Of a DNA stretch of 64,000 nucleotides, positions 1 to 11,028 are shown one piece after another. The notes beneath the pieces were generated by a model. The model ran no database searches. It had not been told where the DNA came from and was given only the letters and a program-made list of their open reading frames with translations. This DNA comes from Euphorbia lathyris. Lineage: Eukaryota > Streptophyta > Magnoliopsida > Malpighiales > Euphorbiaceae. The stretch's first letter is position 1. The number at the start of each line of letters is the position of its first letter. The DNA lies in the NCBI RefSeq assembly GCF_963576675.1, contig NC_088911.1, positions 28,566,501-28,630,500 on the forward strand, written 5' to 3'. Made by a program: the position numbers and the translations under genes.

Positions 1-298
1 AAGATATTTTTGGAAAAGTCTAGTTTGGTAGCATATGTCTAAATGAGTCTAAAATATAAATATACCTCTCCATTAGACCGGTTTTATAAATTTCCCTTTT
101 AACAATGCATGGTTATTTTGTATGCTTAATAATTGTTTTATCTTGGGTTAATTACAAAAATGGGTCAAATGGAAGGCTCATTTACATATTTAACCCATTT
201 ACTCAACTTACTACATATCTAGACTGATTTTGTGTGACTTTCTCATAATACCCTCAATATTTACACGCGTATGTCTTCCTCCCGTCTGACTTCGCAGA

Positions 299-360
299 GG
301 TTAGCATAATGCGAACCCAGGTTAGCATAATACGAACCCAGGTTAGCATAATGCGAACCC
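299..360. repeat. 21-bp tandem repeat, three copies
   Basis: Three consecutive copies of a unit close to ggttagcataatgcgaaccc, just inside the left TIR of the Mutator-like element. The unit shares gcgaa and ttagcata words with the 53-bp repeat that follows, so the two arrays probably have a common origin. Confidence 0.8.
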
Positions 361-374
361 TGCGAAGCTAAATA

Positions 375-712
375 TGCGAAGCCTGCGAAGTCTGCGAAGC
401 TAATATTTGGTTTAGTTGATGATTTTAGTTAGCATATGTGAAGTCTGCGAAGCTAATGTTTGGTTTAGTTGATGATTTTAGTTAGCATATGCGAAGTCTG
501 CAAAGCTAATGTTTGGTTTAGTTGATGATTTTAGTTAGCATATGCGAAGTCTGCGAAGCTAATGTTTGGTTTAGTTGATGATTTTAGTTAGCATATGCAA
601 AGTCTGCGAAGCTAATGTTTGATTTAGTTGATGATTTTAGTTAGCATAAGCGAAGCTTGCGAAGCTAATGTTTGGTTTAGTTGATGATTTTAGTTAGCAT
701 ATGCGAAGTCTG
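375..712. repeat. 53-bp minisatellite, about six copies
   Basis: The unit begins gcgaagtctgcgaagctaat, continues through gtttggtttagttgatgatt and ends ttagttagcatat. Successive starts at 438 and 491 give a period of 53 bp. Copies differ by single substitutions (for example gtgaagtctg, gcgaagtctgc versus gcaaagtctgc). The array lies entirely inside the Mutator-like element. Confidence 0.9.
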
Positions 713-1382
713 GATGTGTTTTTAACAAAATTCGCTAAGTGGTATATAACAAAAAATGGCAAACAACAACAGATTCTAACATTATTTAACAACAAAATCA
801 GAACATAAATGAATTAGGCATTTTCTCTGCGTTTCCCAATCTTCCGCCTCACGGAACGAGGTTGCTGTTCGCTCTAAAATTGCCATCTTTCTTCCCTTTT
901 CTCTGTTGTTCGTCTTCTTCCTCGTCTTTTCTCTCACTGTTCACATTCTTCTACCGTCTGTTCGCATTCTTCCTCTTCTTTGCTCTCACTGTTCATCTTC
1001 TTCTACCGCCGTTCACCTTCTCTCACCGTCGTTCGCCATAAAATCAACCACCTTCTCTCACCGTCGTTCGGCCTAAAATCGTCCTCTCATTTTTTCTCTA
1101 CCGCCGTTTGCTTTCCTTTTCTCTCACCGGAGTAGGAGTTTTGAAGAACGTCGTCAAACAACAATGGATTTTGCAGGTTAGATCCTTGTGGAAGGAGGAG
1201 GAGCCATTTTTGGTGAAGAGGAAACCGTAAGGAAGATGAAGAGGAAGAGGAAGATGAAAGATTGGGGGTATTATGAGAAAGTCACACAAAACAGTTTAGA
1301 TATGTAATAGGTTGAGTAAATGGGTTAAATATATAAATGAGCTTCCCATTTGATCTAGTTTTGTAATTTTCCCTTTTATCTT

Positions 1383-1452
1383 CAAGTGTTTATCGTCTCA
1401 CTGCTGATGTATTTAATGTGAAGCATCTTGTTCCATATACAAGTGATTCTGA
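1383..1452 (+). pseudogene. Possible Ty3/gypsy pol C-terminal remnant
   Basis: Directly after the Mutator-like element one frame reads VYRLTADVFNVKHLVPY and then a stop. This resembles the C-terminal tail of plant gypsy integrases (the FNVxxLxPY motif). Only about 20 codons are recognisable, and no upstream continuation was found before the insertion. The assignment rests on this short motif alone and is weak. Confidence 0.3.
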
Positions 1453-2559
1453 TGGCCGATAACAATTCGAGAATGGATTCTTTTTACAATGGGTGAATGA
1501 TGCGGTTGAAGAATTGGCTTACAAATTTTTAGAATAATTTGATAAATTTTAATGCATTGAGAATTTTGTAATTTATGGCAACTTTAGAGTTTCGATTTTG
1601 TGTTTTCGGAGCCTATTTTGGGTGGAAATGGGTCAACCAGTAAGAGGTTTATGCTTTTTCGGCCCAATTCGTTCGTTTAGGCTTTCGAAAATGCAATTTA
1701 CTGTTTTTAGGGGTTTTTATGTAATTTTTCTTCTAAAGTCTTTTCATATTCCGTATGAAACAATTTAGGGTTTCGTTTTTGCTATTTAAGAAGTATTTAC
1801 AGATGTATTAAGCAACTTTTGATATTCAATAATAATATTTCGTATTTTTCTTAGAATTCTCTGAATTTTTAAGGTTGATTAACGGGTATTCGTGTTGGAA
1901 AAATTATATATAAATGAAATTAGTATAAATTCCAAGAGTCGTCTTTGTTCATGAACAGTTGTGTTCGTTCATGAATAGTCGTGTCAGTTCGTGAACAGTC
2001 ATGTTCATTCATGAACAGTCGTGTTCATTCGAGAACAGACATGTCCATTCAAGTTCTATGTATACATGATGGAGCTGTCAGATTTACACACTTTGAAAAA
2101 TTACTCTCTGAAATATTACTGCTCTCTATATGTTGTTGTTTTGTTCTACTTTGGTGATAACTAATATACACTCGGTAAGAGTTTGCTTGCGTAATCTGTT
2201 GTATCCTAGAAGACGATCGTCAAATTCTTGTTTACTGTTCACATTTTTTTGTGTGTTTTTTTTGTTTTTGGTTTAATCATTTCTAACATTCTTAAGACAG
2301 AATGATTGTTTTCTTAAGAATCTAACATTCTTAAGATAAATTTATTGTTTCATGATTTTAAAAAAATACACAGAAGAAACAGAAGAGAGGAGTAAGATTT
2401 GCTAATTCTCTAGTTTTATTGTTCATATGTTTTTCTGTATTCGATTTGTTTTTTGGTTAATCATATCCAACAATTCGTATGCGAATCCATATTCGTAATT
2501 TTTTGTGATATTTCCGTTGCGTCACATATTTAGAAAACAAAATTCAAATAAATTGAAGT
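1453..2559. other. Degraded LTR-like non-coding DNA
   Basis: AT-rich sequence with no coding potential. It holds a 20-bp tandem repeat (separate entry), several attcttaaga and aacattcttaag duplications near 2280-2330, and LTR-like promoter and terminator composition. Its position after a gypsy pol-like tail suggests LTR or untranslated retrotransposon sequence, but LTR ends could not be defined. Confidence 0.35.
1941..2055. repeat. 20-bp tandem repeat with palindromic core
   Basis: About five imperfect copies of a 20-bp unit close to gttcattcatgaacagtcgt. Each copy holds a near-palindromic ttcatgaa core flanked by acag. Such short palindromic arrays are common in U3 regions of plant LTRs, but here no LTR boundary can be assigned. 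Confidence 0.65.
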
Positions 2560-3790
2560 TTAATTAAAAATCATGAGATCTTGCATAATCTTGCTCTCAG
2601 GAATAAAAATGATAAAATGATCCGCAAACTCCTTAGACATTTACTTAAAAGATCTAATGGAGCTTGTAAAGATTTGGTCATACTAGTAAGCAGCTGAATC
2701 TCTCAATGTCGTTGAGAATAAACGACACATGAGTGCATCGGTTACCGTAGTGGTTTGTAGAGCTCTAAGATAATTCTTCACGTGAAAGGTTGGATCTGTC
2801 ATACCATTGTAATCTTTAAGTAGAGGATATTTGAATCCCCTCGGTATTGGCTAACTCATTATCTCAGCACTCAAAGGAGCATCCACATCTGTAGTTTCTG
2901 GCACCCTGGATTTAGTCCTTCGTCCTTCATCACGTGCCGAAGCTCACTCTTGATGAGATTATAAACTTCTTCCTTGAGAGAAGATTCATTTTCCTTCGGC
3001 TTCGACCGCATTCGATCATGATATTCAGGAGATCTAGAAACCTCCAAATTTTTCTTATGAGCTTCATAACGATGAATACGGGATTTAGTGGAATTATGAC
3101 GAACTCCTTTACGCTGCTTTGGAGACCTGGATCCTTCTAGCTTCAGAACATGCTTATTGGGCGAAGGTGAATGATGACACCTTCGATGCGAAGGGCTTTT
3201 AGGTCTTTCCTTCGATCTTTCTCTAAACATCTCAGGTTAAGATTCTTCAGAAAATCATCGCTTCCTAGGACAAGTTTATGCAACATGATGTCCTGTAGAA
3301 GAAGCGACTAACCCCCTTCCATCACCATATCTACCAGTCTCCCTTGCCTCCTTCAACTCCAAACACATAACCTCCATATGCATAGCATGCTCAGCTCGAA
3401 GGATGTTCATTGACTCTTGAATAGATCCCATATTATATATCGACTGTCTTGTTAAACCATCCATAAAATTATGTTGCTCAGGATCCAATGACCCAAGGTA
3501 AGCGTCAATCCTCTAGTGCAAAGTTGGTGTAACAAGTAGTGGCGATAACGGATGATTACGGGAATCAATCAAGCCATAATGAAATGCGGCTGAAGAACTC
3601 GACATATCTTCAAGTCTTTGATTAAGCTAAATTACCAATTGAACTATAGGTTGGACTGTAGGTTGAATTACAGGATGAACAATTAAACTCTGAACATGAA
3701 CCATCTTCTTACGAAAAGCGATCCGCATCCACTGCACCAAATTATATCTTTCTTTCTGTAATCCACTACTTAGCTATTTCCAATCACCTG
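2560..3790 (-). pseudogene. Degraded Tat/Ogre-type gag remnant
   Basis: Read on the minus strand, 2600-2800 gives broken gag-like text such as FREFADHF and KNYLRALQT, typical of Tat-clade gypsy gag. Upstream, 2871-3230 is an open stretch of 119 codons rich in basic and serine residues (RERSKERPKSPSHRR) that resembles the charged spacer of such gags. 3276-3488 continues with a glutamine- and methionine-rich segment. Stops and frame changes separate the pieces, and no protease or polymerase follows. Structurally it looks like a non-autonomous, long-decayed gypsy element whose gag N-terminus lies towards 3700. Confidence 0.55.
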
Positions 3791-4220
3791 AAACAACAAC
3801 AATCGTTAGAAAAGGGGCCGGAGGTCCGGCTAACCCACTCGGATGCTTAAGTTAGAGGAAATACTTGAGGAAGTATTAAGTAACTTGAAAGCAATTAAGT
3901 GAGAAAGAGTGTATGTGATTACGTACCTTTATCTCTGATTCTCAAGCTATTTATAGACAACAAAGTGAGTACCTAGACACATGGCAACATTTGATTGGTA
4001 TTCAGACCTTATCTTTCCGTTTTGTATTAAATATGAGTTGGGAAAGCGTGCATTTGGGATCTAGAGTGACTATTGGTCCACGTGTCCTTTGAGGCAGCTC
4101 CCAATCAAAGCTTTATTTCTTCGTTACATAACTGAATGTATTCTTCTATGGGCTTGGGCCCAAATGTTAGATTTGGTTCTTGACCGAAGTCTAAGCGTTT
4201 GGCCCATTCAACTAATATAG
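3790..4220 (-). repeat. Probable 5' LTR/leader of the gag remnant
   Basis: On the minus strand this segment lies directly upstream of the gag remnant. It contains a TATA-like box (reverse complement of ctatttatagacaac near 3949) and a GC-rich stretch near 3815-3835, as expected for an LTR plus leader. No second LTR copy or target duplication was found, so the boundaries are approximate. Confidence 0.35.
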
Positions 4221-4224
4221 TATC

Positions 4225-4599
4225 AATGGATAAGGCTATGCATGTCTGTTTCTAACTACTCTAAGAAATTACCCGATTTCCAAGCAAAAAGATGTAGCCA
4301 GACCTGGATTTTCTCTCATCTAGGTCTGCACCTAGACTGCATCTATGTATCCTCTTAGTGGAAGATTCTTTCCTTGGTAACACAGAGAATAGTCTGTCGT
4401 TCCTTTTGAGATATCTCTATATTCTCTTCACAACAGACCAATGAGTTTATCTTGGCTTGGATTGATATATACTTACCATCCTGATGATATGGAAGATATC
4501 AGCCTAAAGCTACCAATCGCATTTGTATAAGGAACACTTTCTTGGATTGATATATACTTACCATCCTGATGACATGGAAGATATCAGGCCTAAGGCTAC
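4225..4599 (-). pseudogene. Ty1/copia pol fragment, RT C-terminus and RNase H
   Basis: Minus-strand reading gives copia-specific motifs in order: SVPYTNAIGS, RPDIFHVIRMVSIYQS (the RPDI box), a KLIGLL and RYRDISKGT-like stretch, DYSLCYQG and GYIDAV. These match the end of copia reverse transcriptase and the start of its RNase H, with several stops. A segment of about 86 bp is duplicated here (4457-4511 and 4543-4600, separated by 4512-4540). The same copia element continues at 9693-10015 on the far side of the Tat insertion. Confidence 0.75.
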
Positions 4600-5080
4600 T
4601 GATGACAAGTAGAGAAATTCTGATCAACTTCCTTCCCTGTGGGGCGTCGTTGGGTTCGACGGGGGGAAGCTCCGATGCCAGAGTCAGTATTGAGGAACAA
4701 GAGAGCAAACTGAATTGACAAAGGGGGTGAGGAATGTGTACCTGGATAGCCTGAGACGTAGGCTATATATAGCTAGAAAGTTGTAACCTTCAGAAACTAG
4801 AAAGTCTCCATTAATGTTCCATTAATGGCGGTTACAAGTTATCCTTAAGCTGGCAGTTAGCTAATTGATAGCTCATTAATGGTCTTTATGGCTAGGTCAG
4901 CCCAGCCGTTATAATGGCGAATGAGTGTTTCAAGGAGATTCGCCTCATAGGTTCGCCGGCGGGTCTCCTTTGATAGGTCCTAGGAGATCCGGTGATCCGT
5001 CAGTCGGATCTCACCAATACGCGGCGTTTCTTTAGGTGAATATGCCTCTTAGTCCTCGGGATAATATCTCAATGTTATCA
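4600..5080 (-). repeat. 3' LTR of the Tat element
   Basis: The 481-bp segment has near-inverted ends (tgatgacaag at the left, tgataacatt as the reverse complement of the right) and a TATA-like tatatatag near 4762-4772 (minus). A polypurine tract (reverse complement of gaagcccccctaaatt, 5081-5096) abuts it on the internal side. These are the expected features of a 3' LTR in minus orientation. No second copy exists in the window. Confidence 0.75.
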
Positions 5081-5089
5081 GAAGCCCCC

Positions 5090-7364
5090 CTAAATTCCTT
5101 TAAAGTCCTTTAGGGCTTTTGAACTTCTACGCGCTGTTTTGAACTTCTACCCACTTGGTGAAGTGATCTACTGCTACTACCACATATTTCCTCTATCGAC
5201 GAGTTGGAGGAAACGGTCCAACGATGTCAATTCCCCAAATGGCAAAGGGTCGTCCTTCAATAATAGGCCTCTAGAGATGTTTGGCCGTGTGTGATTCATT
5301 CGCATGAATCTGACAACTATGGCATGATTCCACCAATTTTTGTGCATCAAGCTCGGCAGTGGGCCAATAAAATCCTGCTAACCTGGACTTCTTTAAGATA
5401 GTGGCGGATGCCTCATGAGCCCCACATGATCCCTCGTGCAGCTCCTTGAGAACCTGTTGTCCCTCTTCTGGCAGAATGCATTTTAACCATGGATGGCTAA
5501 ATGACTTTCTATAGAGGCAATCGTTGATCATGGAGAAATATGCCGCTTTTTTGACGATCCGCCGAGCCTCCTCCTTATCGAGGGGTAGAGCTCCATCTGA
5601 CAAATATTGGCGAAGGACTGTCCGCCAATCATCCTCTACTGTTGTGAGTAGGGATACTTCTTTGGAGGTGAATGCCAGAGCTGCTTTAACCTCGAAGGGA
5701 CATTGCGGACCTGTCCAACTTTCTTCATTGGAAGCCATTTTTGCTAGGTGATCAGCTTTAGTGTTTGATTCTCGGGGCACATGGACCAGTTCCCATTTGG
5801 TTTCTTTAGCTTCGAGGTGGTCCATCAACTTTTTGACTTCAGCAACGTATTTGGCCAGAACGTCATCCTTCACCTCATAATTTTTGGTCACTTGATTGAC
5901 CATCAACTTGGAGTCACTATAGATCAGGATCTGCTCAGGAGTGATTTCCTTAAGCAGGCGTAACCCTAATATTAGAGCCTCATATTCTGCGGCATTGTTG
6001 GTGGCATGGAAATCCAACTTTGCTGCGTACCGTAATTTTATGTACTGGGGGCCCTTGATCACGATACCTATGCCAGCTCCATCTGCAGAGGAAGCCCCAT
6101 CCGTGTACATTGTCCACTCCTCTACTTGTGATTTAGGGAGATTCACCCCTTCCTCTGTGAATTCATTCACAAAGTCTGCCAAGACCTGACTTTTCAAGGC
6201 GGTTCGGCTCTCATATCGCACATCAAATTCTCCGAGGCGAATTGCCCATTCCATTAATCTTCCTGAAGTATCAGGCTTTTGCAACACCTTTCTCATGGGT
6301 ATATTCGTACGAACTATGACAGTGTGGGCCTGGAAGTATGGCCTAAGGCGAATTGCCGTGGTAACGACGGCCAGAGCCATTTTATCAAGTTTAGAATACC
6401 TGGTTTCAGCATCCTTCAATACTTTGCTCACATAATAGATAGGATACTGTTGGCCATCCTCTTCTCTTATCATGACTGTGCACACAGCTTTCTCCGTAAC
6501 TGAGACATACATGTAGAGATTTTCACCTTTTAGGGGCCGGCTCATCAAGGGCGGTTCCGTGAGAAACCGTTTGATCCCCTCGAAAGCCTTTTCACAGTCC
6601 TCATTCCACTCGAATGCCTTTTGCTTCTTGATGACTACATAAAAGGGCTGACACCTACGAGCTGAACAGGAAATAAACCTGCCCAAGGTCACGATCCGCC
6701 CGTTGAGGCGTTGCACTTCCCTGATGTTCCGTGGTGCTTGCATTTCTAGATCAGCCTTAACTTTATCGGGATTTGGGCTTACGCCTTTTTCACTAATCAT
6801 GAATCCCAGGAACTTTCCATATGTTGCACCAAAAGTACATTTTTCCGGGTTTAGCTTAATATTGTGGCGTCGGAGTACGGCCAGTACCTCTCTTACATCA
6901 TCTGCATGCTTCTCCACAGTGGTGCTTTTGATGATCATGTCATCTACATAGACAGAGTAGTTATCACCTTTGCTTTCTGCGAATATTTTGTTCATCATCC
7001 GCTGATAGGTGGCACCTGCGTTCTTAAGCCCAAAGGGCATGACCTTGAAGCAATAAGTGGCCTGGTGGGTCACGAACGAGGTCTTGATTCTATCCGAAGG
7101 CTCTATGGGGATTTGATGATAACTCGACTTCACGTCCGTGAAGAAATACATAGCATGTCCAGCGGTTCCATCTACGAGTATGTCAATACACGGCAAAGGA
7201 TAATTGTCCTTGGGACAAGCTTTGTTGAGATCCGTAAAGTCAATGCACATGCGGTAGGATCCGCCTACCTTCTTCACCAAAACGACATTCGCCAACCATT
7301 GTGTATAAAGGACCTCTTCAATGGCGTCCGCCCGTTGGAGCTTGGTGATCTCTTCTTCTATCAC
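5090..7364 (-). pseudogene. Tat pol: RT, dual RNase H, partial integrase
   Basis: The open part (5271-7364, about 697 codons) starts just after an amber codon at 7368-7370. Reverse transcriptase covers roughly residues 1-190, with MCIDFTDLNKACPKDNYPLP, VMPFGLKNAGATYQRMMN and the catalytic YVDDMI. A gypsy RNase H follows (residues 270-370), then a second RNase H (about 418-545) with YTDGASS, AEYEALILGL and YSDSKLMVNQ. The C-terminus carries the integrase zinc-binding HX..CHSCQ segment. Beyond 5271 an integrase core start (IWGIDIVGPFPP, VDHFTKWVE) is recognisable with stops, then breaks off before the polypurine tract. The product would act in retrotransposon reverse transcription and integration. 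Confidence 0.9.
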
Positions 7365-7367
7365 CTT

Positions 7368-9692
7368 CTATCTTTCAAGGCCATGGTTTCTCCGTTTCTG
7401 AGCTACGGGAACTGCATCCTTGTCGATGTTAAGTTTGTGAGTGATCACGTCTGGACTGATCCCTGGGAGGATCTCATCTTTCCATGCAAAGACATCCTCC
7501 GCTTCATGGAGAACTTTAGTGATTGCTTCTTTTACTTCGCCTTTGAGCCCTTTAGCCATTCGGACCTGCTTTTCGTCCGCCATGAGGTACATTTCTATCT
7601 CGCCCAAGGCCATTGTGATGAGTTCCTCCTCATCTTCGTCCTTAGATTGGGGGCGGATCATTAGTGATGCCGAATATGTCTCCTGAGCCATCTTTTGGCT
7701 CCATCTGATCATCACACCTCCCTTGGTCGTAGGGATGTAAAGAGTTAAGTGGCGTATGGAGATGAGGGCAGCTGCCTCGGAGATAAAGGGCCGTCCGAGT
7801 ATAATATTATAGGCTAACTGACCATCCAAGATAGAAAATTCCAGATCACCCCTCCAGACTTGATCTTCATCTGCTAACTCACACTCCAACGTTATCTGGC
7901 CTTTTGTCTGAATGGTATGTCCTGTTACTCCCAGGATATCCACTACAGTTGGTTCCACTTGGACTGGATCGACCATGAGTTTGGCGAAAGCTCCTCTTGT
8001 GATGACATTGCATGAGCTCCCAGTATCGATCATCACCCGTTTCATCTCCCAGCCTTCCATCATCATAGTAATGACCAAGGCATCTGCATGAGGAGAGATC
8101 TCCGGTCCTGCGTCTGCAAATGGGTGATTCAGCGATGTCCTGTCAAGAGCAGTGGTTTTTGCTTTTTTCAGTACTGGTTGATATCCAGGTCCGCCTGCTA
8201 TGACATTGATGGTCCCTTTTCCTTTCTTCTTTGGGTCATCCTTGGATCTATCACCATCTCCCTTTTTGCCATCATGTTGGATGAACCGATCCAATTTTCC
8301 CCTCTCAATGAGACGCTCTATTTCTCGAGCTAACTCCCAGCATGCACCTGTGTCATGGCCGTTTTTCTTGTGATACTTACAATAATTTTTAGGATTTTTA
8401 CCAGTATTGGTATACTCCCCCCCTTTTGGTTCGGGGTATGAAATGCTCCGCTTGTGTTGACTATTCCCAATCCACATAAGTACCTCACTTTTGGAAGCAT
8501 TGAGAGGTGTGAAGGAGGTGACAAATGCCGATTTGTTCTTAGAACCTCTTCGCCTACTTCTAAAGGAGGAATCTTGATATTTTTCCTTTTCCCTATCTCG
8601 ATGACGAGATTCGCTTTTGTCCCTCCTAGGTGGAGATGCTGATTCACGGCGAATGTCATCTACCTCCATAAAGTCCTTGCAGCGCTCTATTAGTTCTACC
8701 ATGCTGGTAGGCTTCTTACGAATTAGATCCTCTTGTAAACTCTTACAAGTGGTATTTTTTACCAGAGATTCCACTGCCATGGAGATATCTACATCCATAA
8801 TTTGTATACACAATTTGTTGAAGGAGTTTATATAATCTCGAAGGGATTCATTCGCCTTCTGTTTTAATTCAAAGAGCTTCCTGGATTTGACCACTGGAGG
8901 GATACAGCCAGCGAATTTAGCACAAAACTCTCTGCTTAGTTGGTCCCAACTATCTATCGATCCAGGTGGTAGTGATTGGAACCATCCATAAGCGGGACCT
9001 CCTAACGTGGTGACAAACATTTTGCACAGCACTGGCTCAATCGCACGATTGAGGCGAAGCAATATTCGGTATTTTCTGACATGGGCCTCTGGGTTGTCAA
9101 CACCTGTATATATGGCGAGATTTGGTATTTTAAAATGCTTATCCTTTTCCTCTGCTTCAATCCAAGCCGTGAAGGGCGAATCTCGATTGGCGAACGGATT
9201 GTGCCTAGCATTCTCCTCATTCATGCGAAGCACCGCAGCTCGAACTCTGTCGTCAAATTTTTTTGGATCCGCCCTTGGGCGACCCCTCCGTGGAGATCTG
9301 CTAGGAGAAGATGATGAACTAGATCCCGAAGATGGATCTGAGGGTGATTGTCCACCACGTCCGCCTCTGTTTCCACGTCCGCCACTTCCTCCATCCCCAC
9401 CTCCACCGCCCGGGGGAGCCTGACCGTTACCCCCTCCTGAGCCTCCTGAAGGAATATGCCCATCATCCCCGTGGTGTGGTGGTGGTGGTGGTGGCCCGCT
9501 TGGATGTGGCGTATCTACTGGCCTTTTGCTCTGTCTACGTCCAGTAGGTGGGGGTGATCTGCCTTTGCGGGAGGATCTCGGTCTTCGGGGCGAGGGCGAT
9601 TCGGACCGTCTATTTTTCTCTTTTTTACGTTTTTTGTGTTTTCGCCCTTCTGATCCACCCAAGGAGAGATTTGACCGTGGCCGCCTTGGGAT
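7368..9692 (-). pseudogene. Tat gag-protease ORF, N-terminus lost
   Basis: An open frame of about 770 codons. It begins with an arginine/serine/glycine-rich, highly charged region and a proline run (residues about 10-150), followed by the retrotransposon gag capsid domain (about 175-330; AYGWFQSLPPGSIDSWDQL). A Tat-type zinc-binding motif follows (YCKYHKKNGHDTGACWEL, about residue 440), then an aspartic protease with the DTGSSCNVIT active site (about residue 565). It ends at an in-frame TAG (7368-7370); the same frame continues as pol. The first codons (MFLIQMRL) come from the copia sequence outside the element, so the real gag start is missing. Confidence 0.88.
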
Positions 9693-10015
9693 ATCCAATC
9701 GCATTTGTATAAGGAACACTTTCCATTTTCTGGATTTCTTATTGTGTCTTGGGGCACATCTTTGAGCTTAGAACATGATCTTTTCTCATCGGACTATCTA
9801 TGGGTTTGAAGTCCCCCATATTGAATTGCTCAAGAACTTTGTTGATGTAAGTCTCTTGAGACAAGACCAACAATTTCTTAGAGCTATCCCTTGTGATCTT
9901 GACACCAAGGATATATGATGCTTCTCCATATCTTTCATCTCAAAATTTGAACTAAGCAAAGATTTGGTTTGATTTACATAAGTCTTATTAAAAAAATCTA
10001 GGTTCAAAAGGACAA
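9693..10015 (-). pseudogene. Ty1/copia RT fragment, other half
   Basis: Minus-strand frames give copia reverse-transcriptase text (SSNFEMKDM, a degraded YILGV-like stretch, and STKFLSNS / SNSIWG in shifted frames), upstream of the SVPYTNAIG segment found at 4512-4540. The 28-bp sequence caatcgcatttgtataagga...cactttc is present at both edges of the Tat insertion (4512-4540 and 9695-9722). The piece is frameshifted and non-functional. Confidence 0.7.
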
Positions 10016-10357
10016 CCTACGTGCATAAACTTTGTATAGTCACTATGGGAGTTCAACCCTAATCCATTCTTATGATGTAAACAGTGATATAAAAATGGAA
10101 AGAGAATAAGCTATGCTTTTAATGATATATTATGTGTCAAAATTACCGTGCAAATAACTCACACATGTAAGAGTGAAGTGGGGTCTCTTCAAATGAGACT
10201 AATGAGGCTTAGTTCTCTAAACTCACGCAGAACAAGGAGATGTTCATGACCATAATGAACACAACCATGAGAACAAAAAATTATTATGTTTATATTTGTA
10301 TGGTATATATCATCATTTATACAAACGGTAGAATAGTTCAAAGACATCGTGTTTAGG
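10016..10357. other. Non-coding, no recognisable feature
   Basis: AT-rich DNA directly upstream of the copia fragment with only short open frames. It may be the rest of that element (early pol or LTR), but no motif was recognised. Confidence 0.4.
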
Positions 10358-10925
10358 CTGTAAATGAGCCGAGCCACTCATGAGTGGTTCAGTGGTCGGC
10401 TCGATTTGTAAATGAGCCGAGTTTGAGCAGACCAAAGCTCGCGAGCAGGCTCGATTATGGACAAATTTTAGTTTTGTATAAAACTGTATAGTTTTGTGTT
10501 AGTTCACAAATATCTAAAATTACTATTATTTCATTTACTATTAGATGAGTTCGTTCACAAACATAATAAATGAGTAATACACGAACTATTTGTAAACATC
10601 TTGTTTATTTATTTTTTACCAATTTTGCTTATGAGTTTGTTTATGTACACAATTAAAGAGCTATTTACGAACAAATTTCATAAATATAATTAACGATTTA
10701 CTCACAAATAATTTATGGTTAGATAATTTTTTTAATGAAACAAGTTTAAAGATGATTTTGGGTTCGAAACAAGCTCGAGCTCGTTTATTTTCTAATGATA
10801 TGAGCCAAACTTGAGCAAGCCAAAGCTCGGCTCGGGCTCGAGTTCGAGCTCGTTAATTTTATAACGAGTCAAGGTTAAGCAGGTCAAAACTCAGCTCGGC
10901 TCGACTCGATTATAGCTCTAATCGT
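10358..10925. repeat. GAGCTCG-rich dispersed repeat with inverted ends
   Basis: Both edges are rich in gagccgag, gctcgagc and gctcggctcg words, while the middle is AT-rich. The left edge, ggctgtaaatgagccgag, resembles the reverse complement of the right edge, ctcggctcgactcgattatagctc. This looks like a MITE- or Helitron-type repeat. No target duplication could be fixed, so the class is undetermined. Confidence 0.45.
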
Positions 10926-11028
10926 ATTTACTAGTCAGCCAATAAAATAAATATATGTGATGCGGTCCGGTTGTATAATGCATATCTAGGTGCCTTCTAT
11001 GATTACTTTGTTTTTTACAAAGTAAAAT

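Larger units (their letters stand above)
145..1373. mobile_element. Non-autonomous Mutator-like element (MULE)
   Basis: The ends form inverted repeats of about 115 bp: 145-262 matches the reverse complement of 1262-1373 with scattered mismatches, starting ggg(t/a)(t/a)aattacaaaa. The element is flanked by a perfect 9-bp direct repeat, ttttatctt, at 136-144 and 1374-1382. Nine-bp target duplications with TIRs over 100 bp are the hallmark of Mutator-like elements. No transposase is encoded. The interior holds two tandem repeats (299-712) and a pyrimidine-rich stretch (about 840-1140) with repeated ctcaccgtcgttcg-type units. A short open frame on the minus strand (1098-1289) runs into the TIR and is not considered a gene. 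The element interrupts older retrotransposon sequence. Confidence 0.85.
4600..9692 (-). mobile_element. Tat-lineage Ty3/gypsy element, 5'-truncated
   Basis: On the minus strand the order is gag, protease, reverse transcriptase, RNase H, second (archaeal-type) RNase H, integrase zinc finger, polypurine tract and 3' LTR. Dual RNase H domains and a GH-x5-C knuckle-like motif identify the Tat lineage. The 5' LTR and primer site are missing: the gag frame runs directly into copia sequence at about 9692. Most of the integrase core has also gone; only a short remnant at 5090-5270 precedes the polypurine tract. Because the LTR partner is absent, no target duplication can be tested. Antisense open frames, the longest at 6864-7664, are shadows. 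Confidence 0.85.

Noticed and set aside
375..712. Spaced tandem repeat considered as a CRISPR array
   Set aside because: Period 53 with no unique spacers; the whole unit is repeated. The window is plant nuclear DNA.
1098..1289. 63-codon open frame on the minus strand
   Set aside because: Spans the MULE terminal repeat and pyrimidine-rich filler; no domain or splice context.
6864..7664. 266-codon open frame on the plus strand
   Set aside because: It is antisense to the RT/protease part of the Tat polyprotein, has no recognisable domain, and exists because the opposite strand is under coding constraint.
9007..9423. 138-codon proline-rich open frame on the plus strand
   Set aside because: Antisense to the gag glycine- and serine-rich region; a composition artefact.
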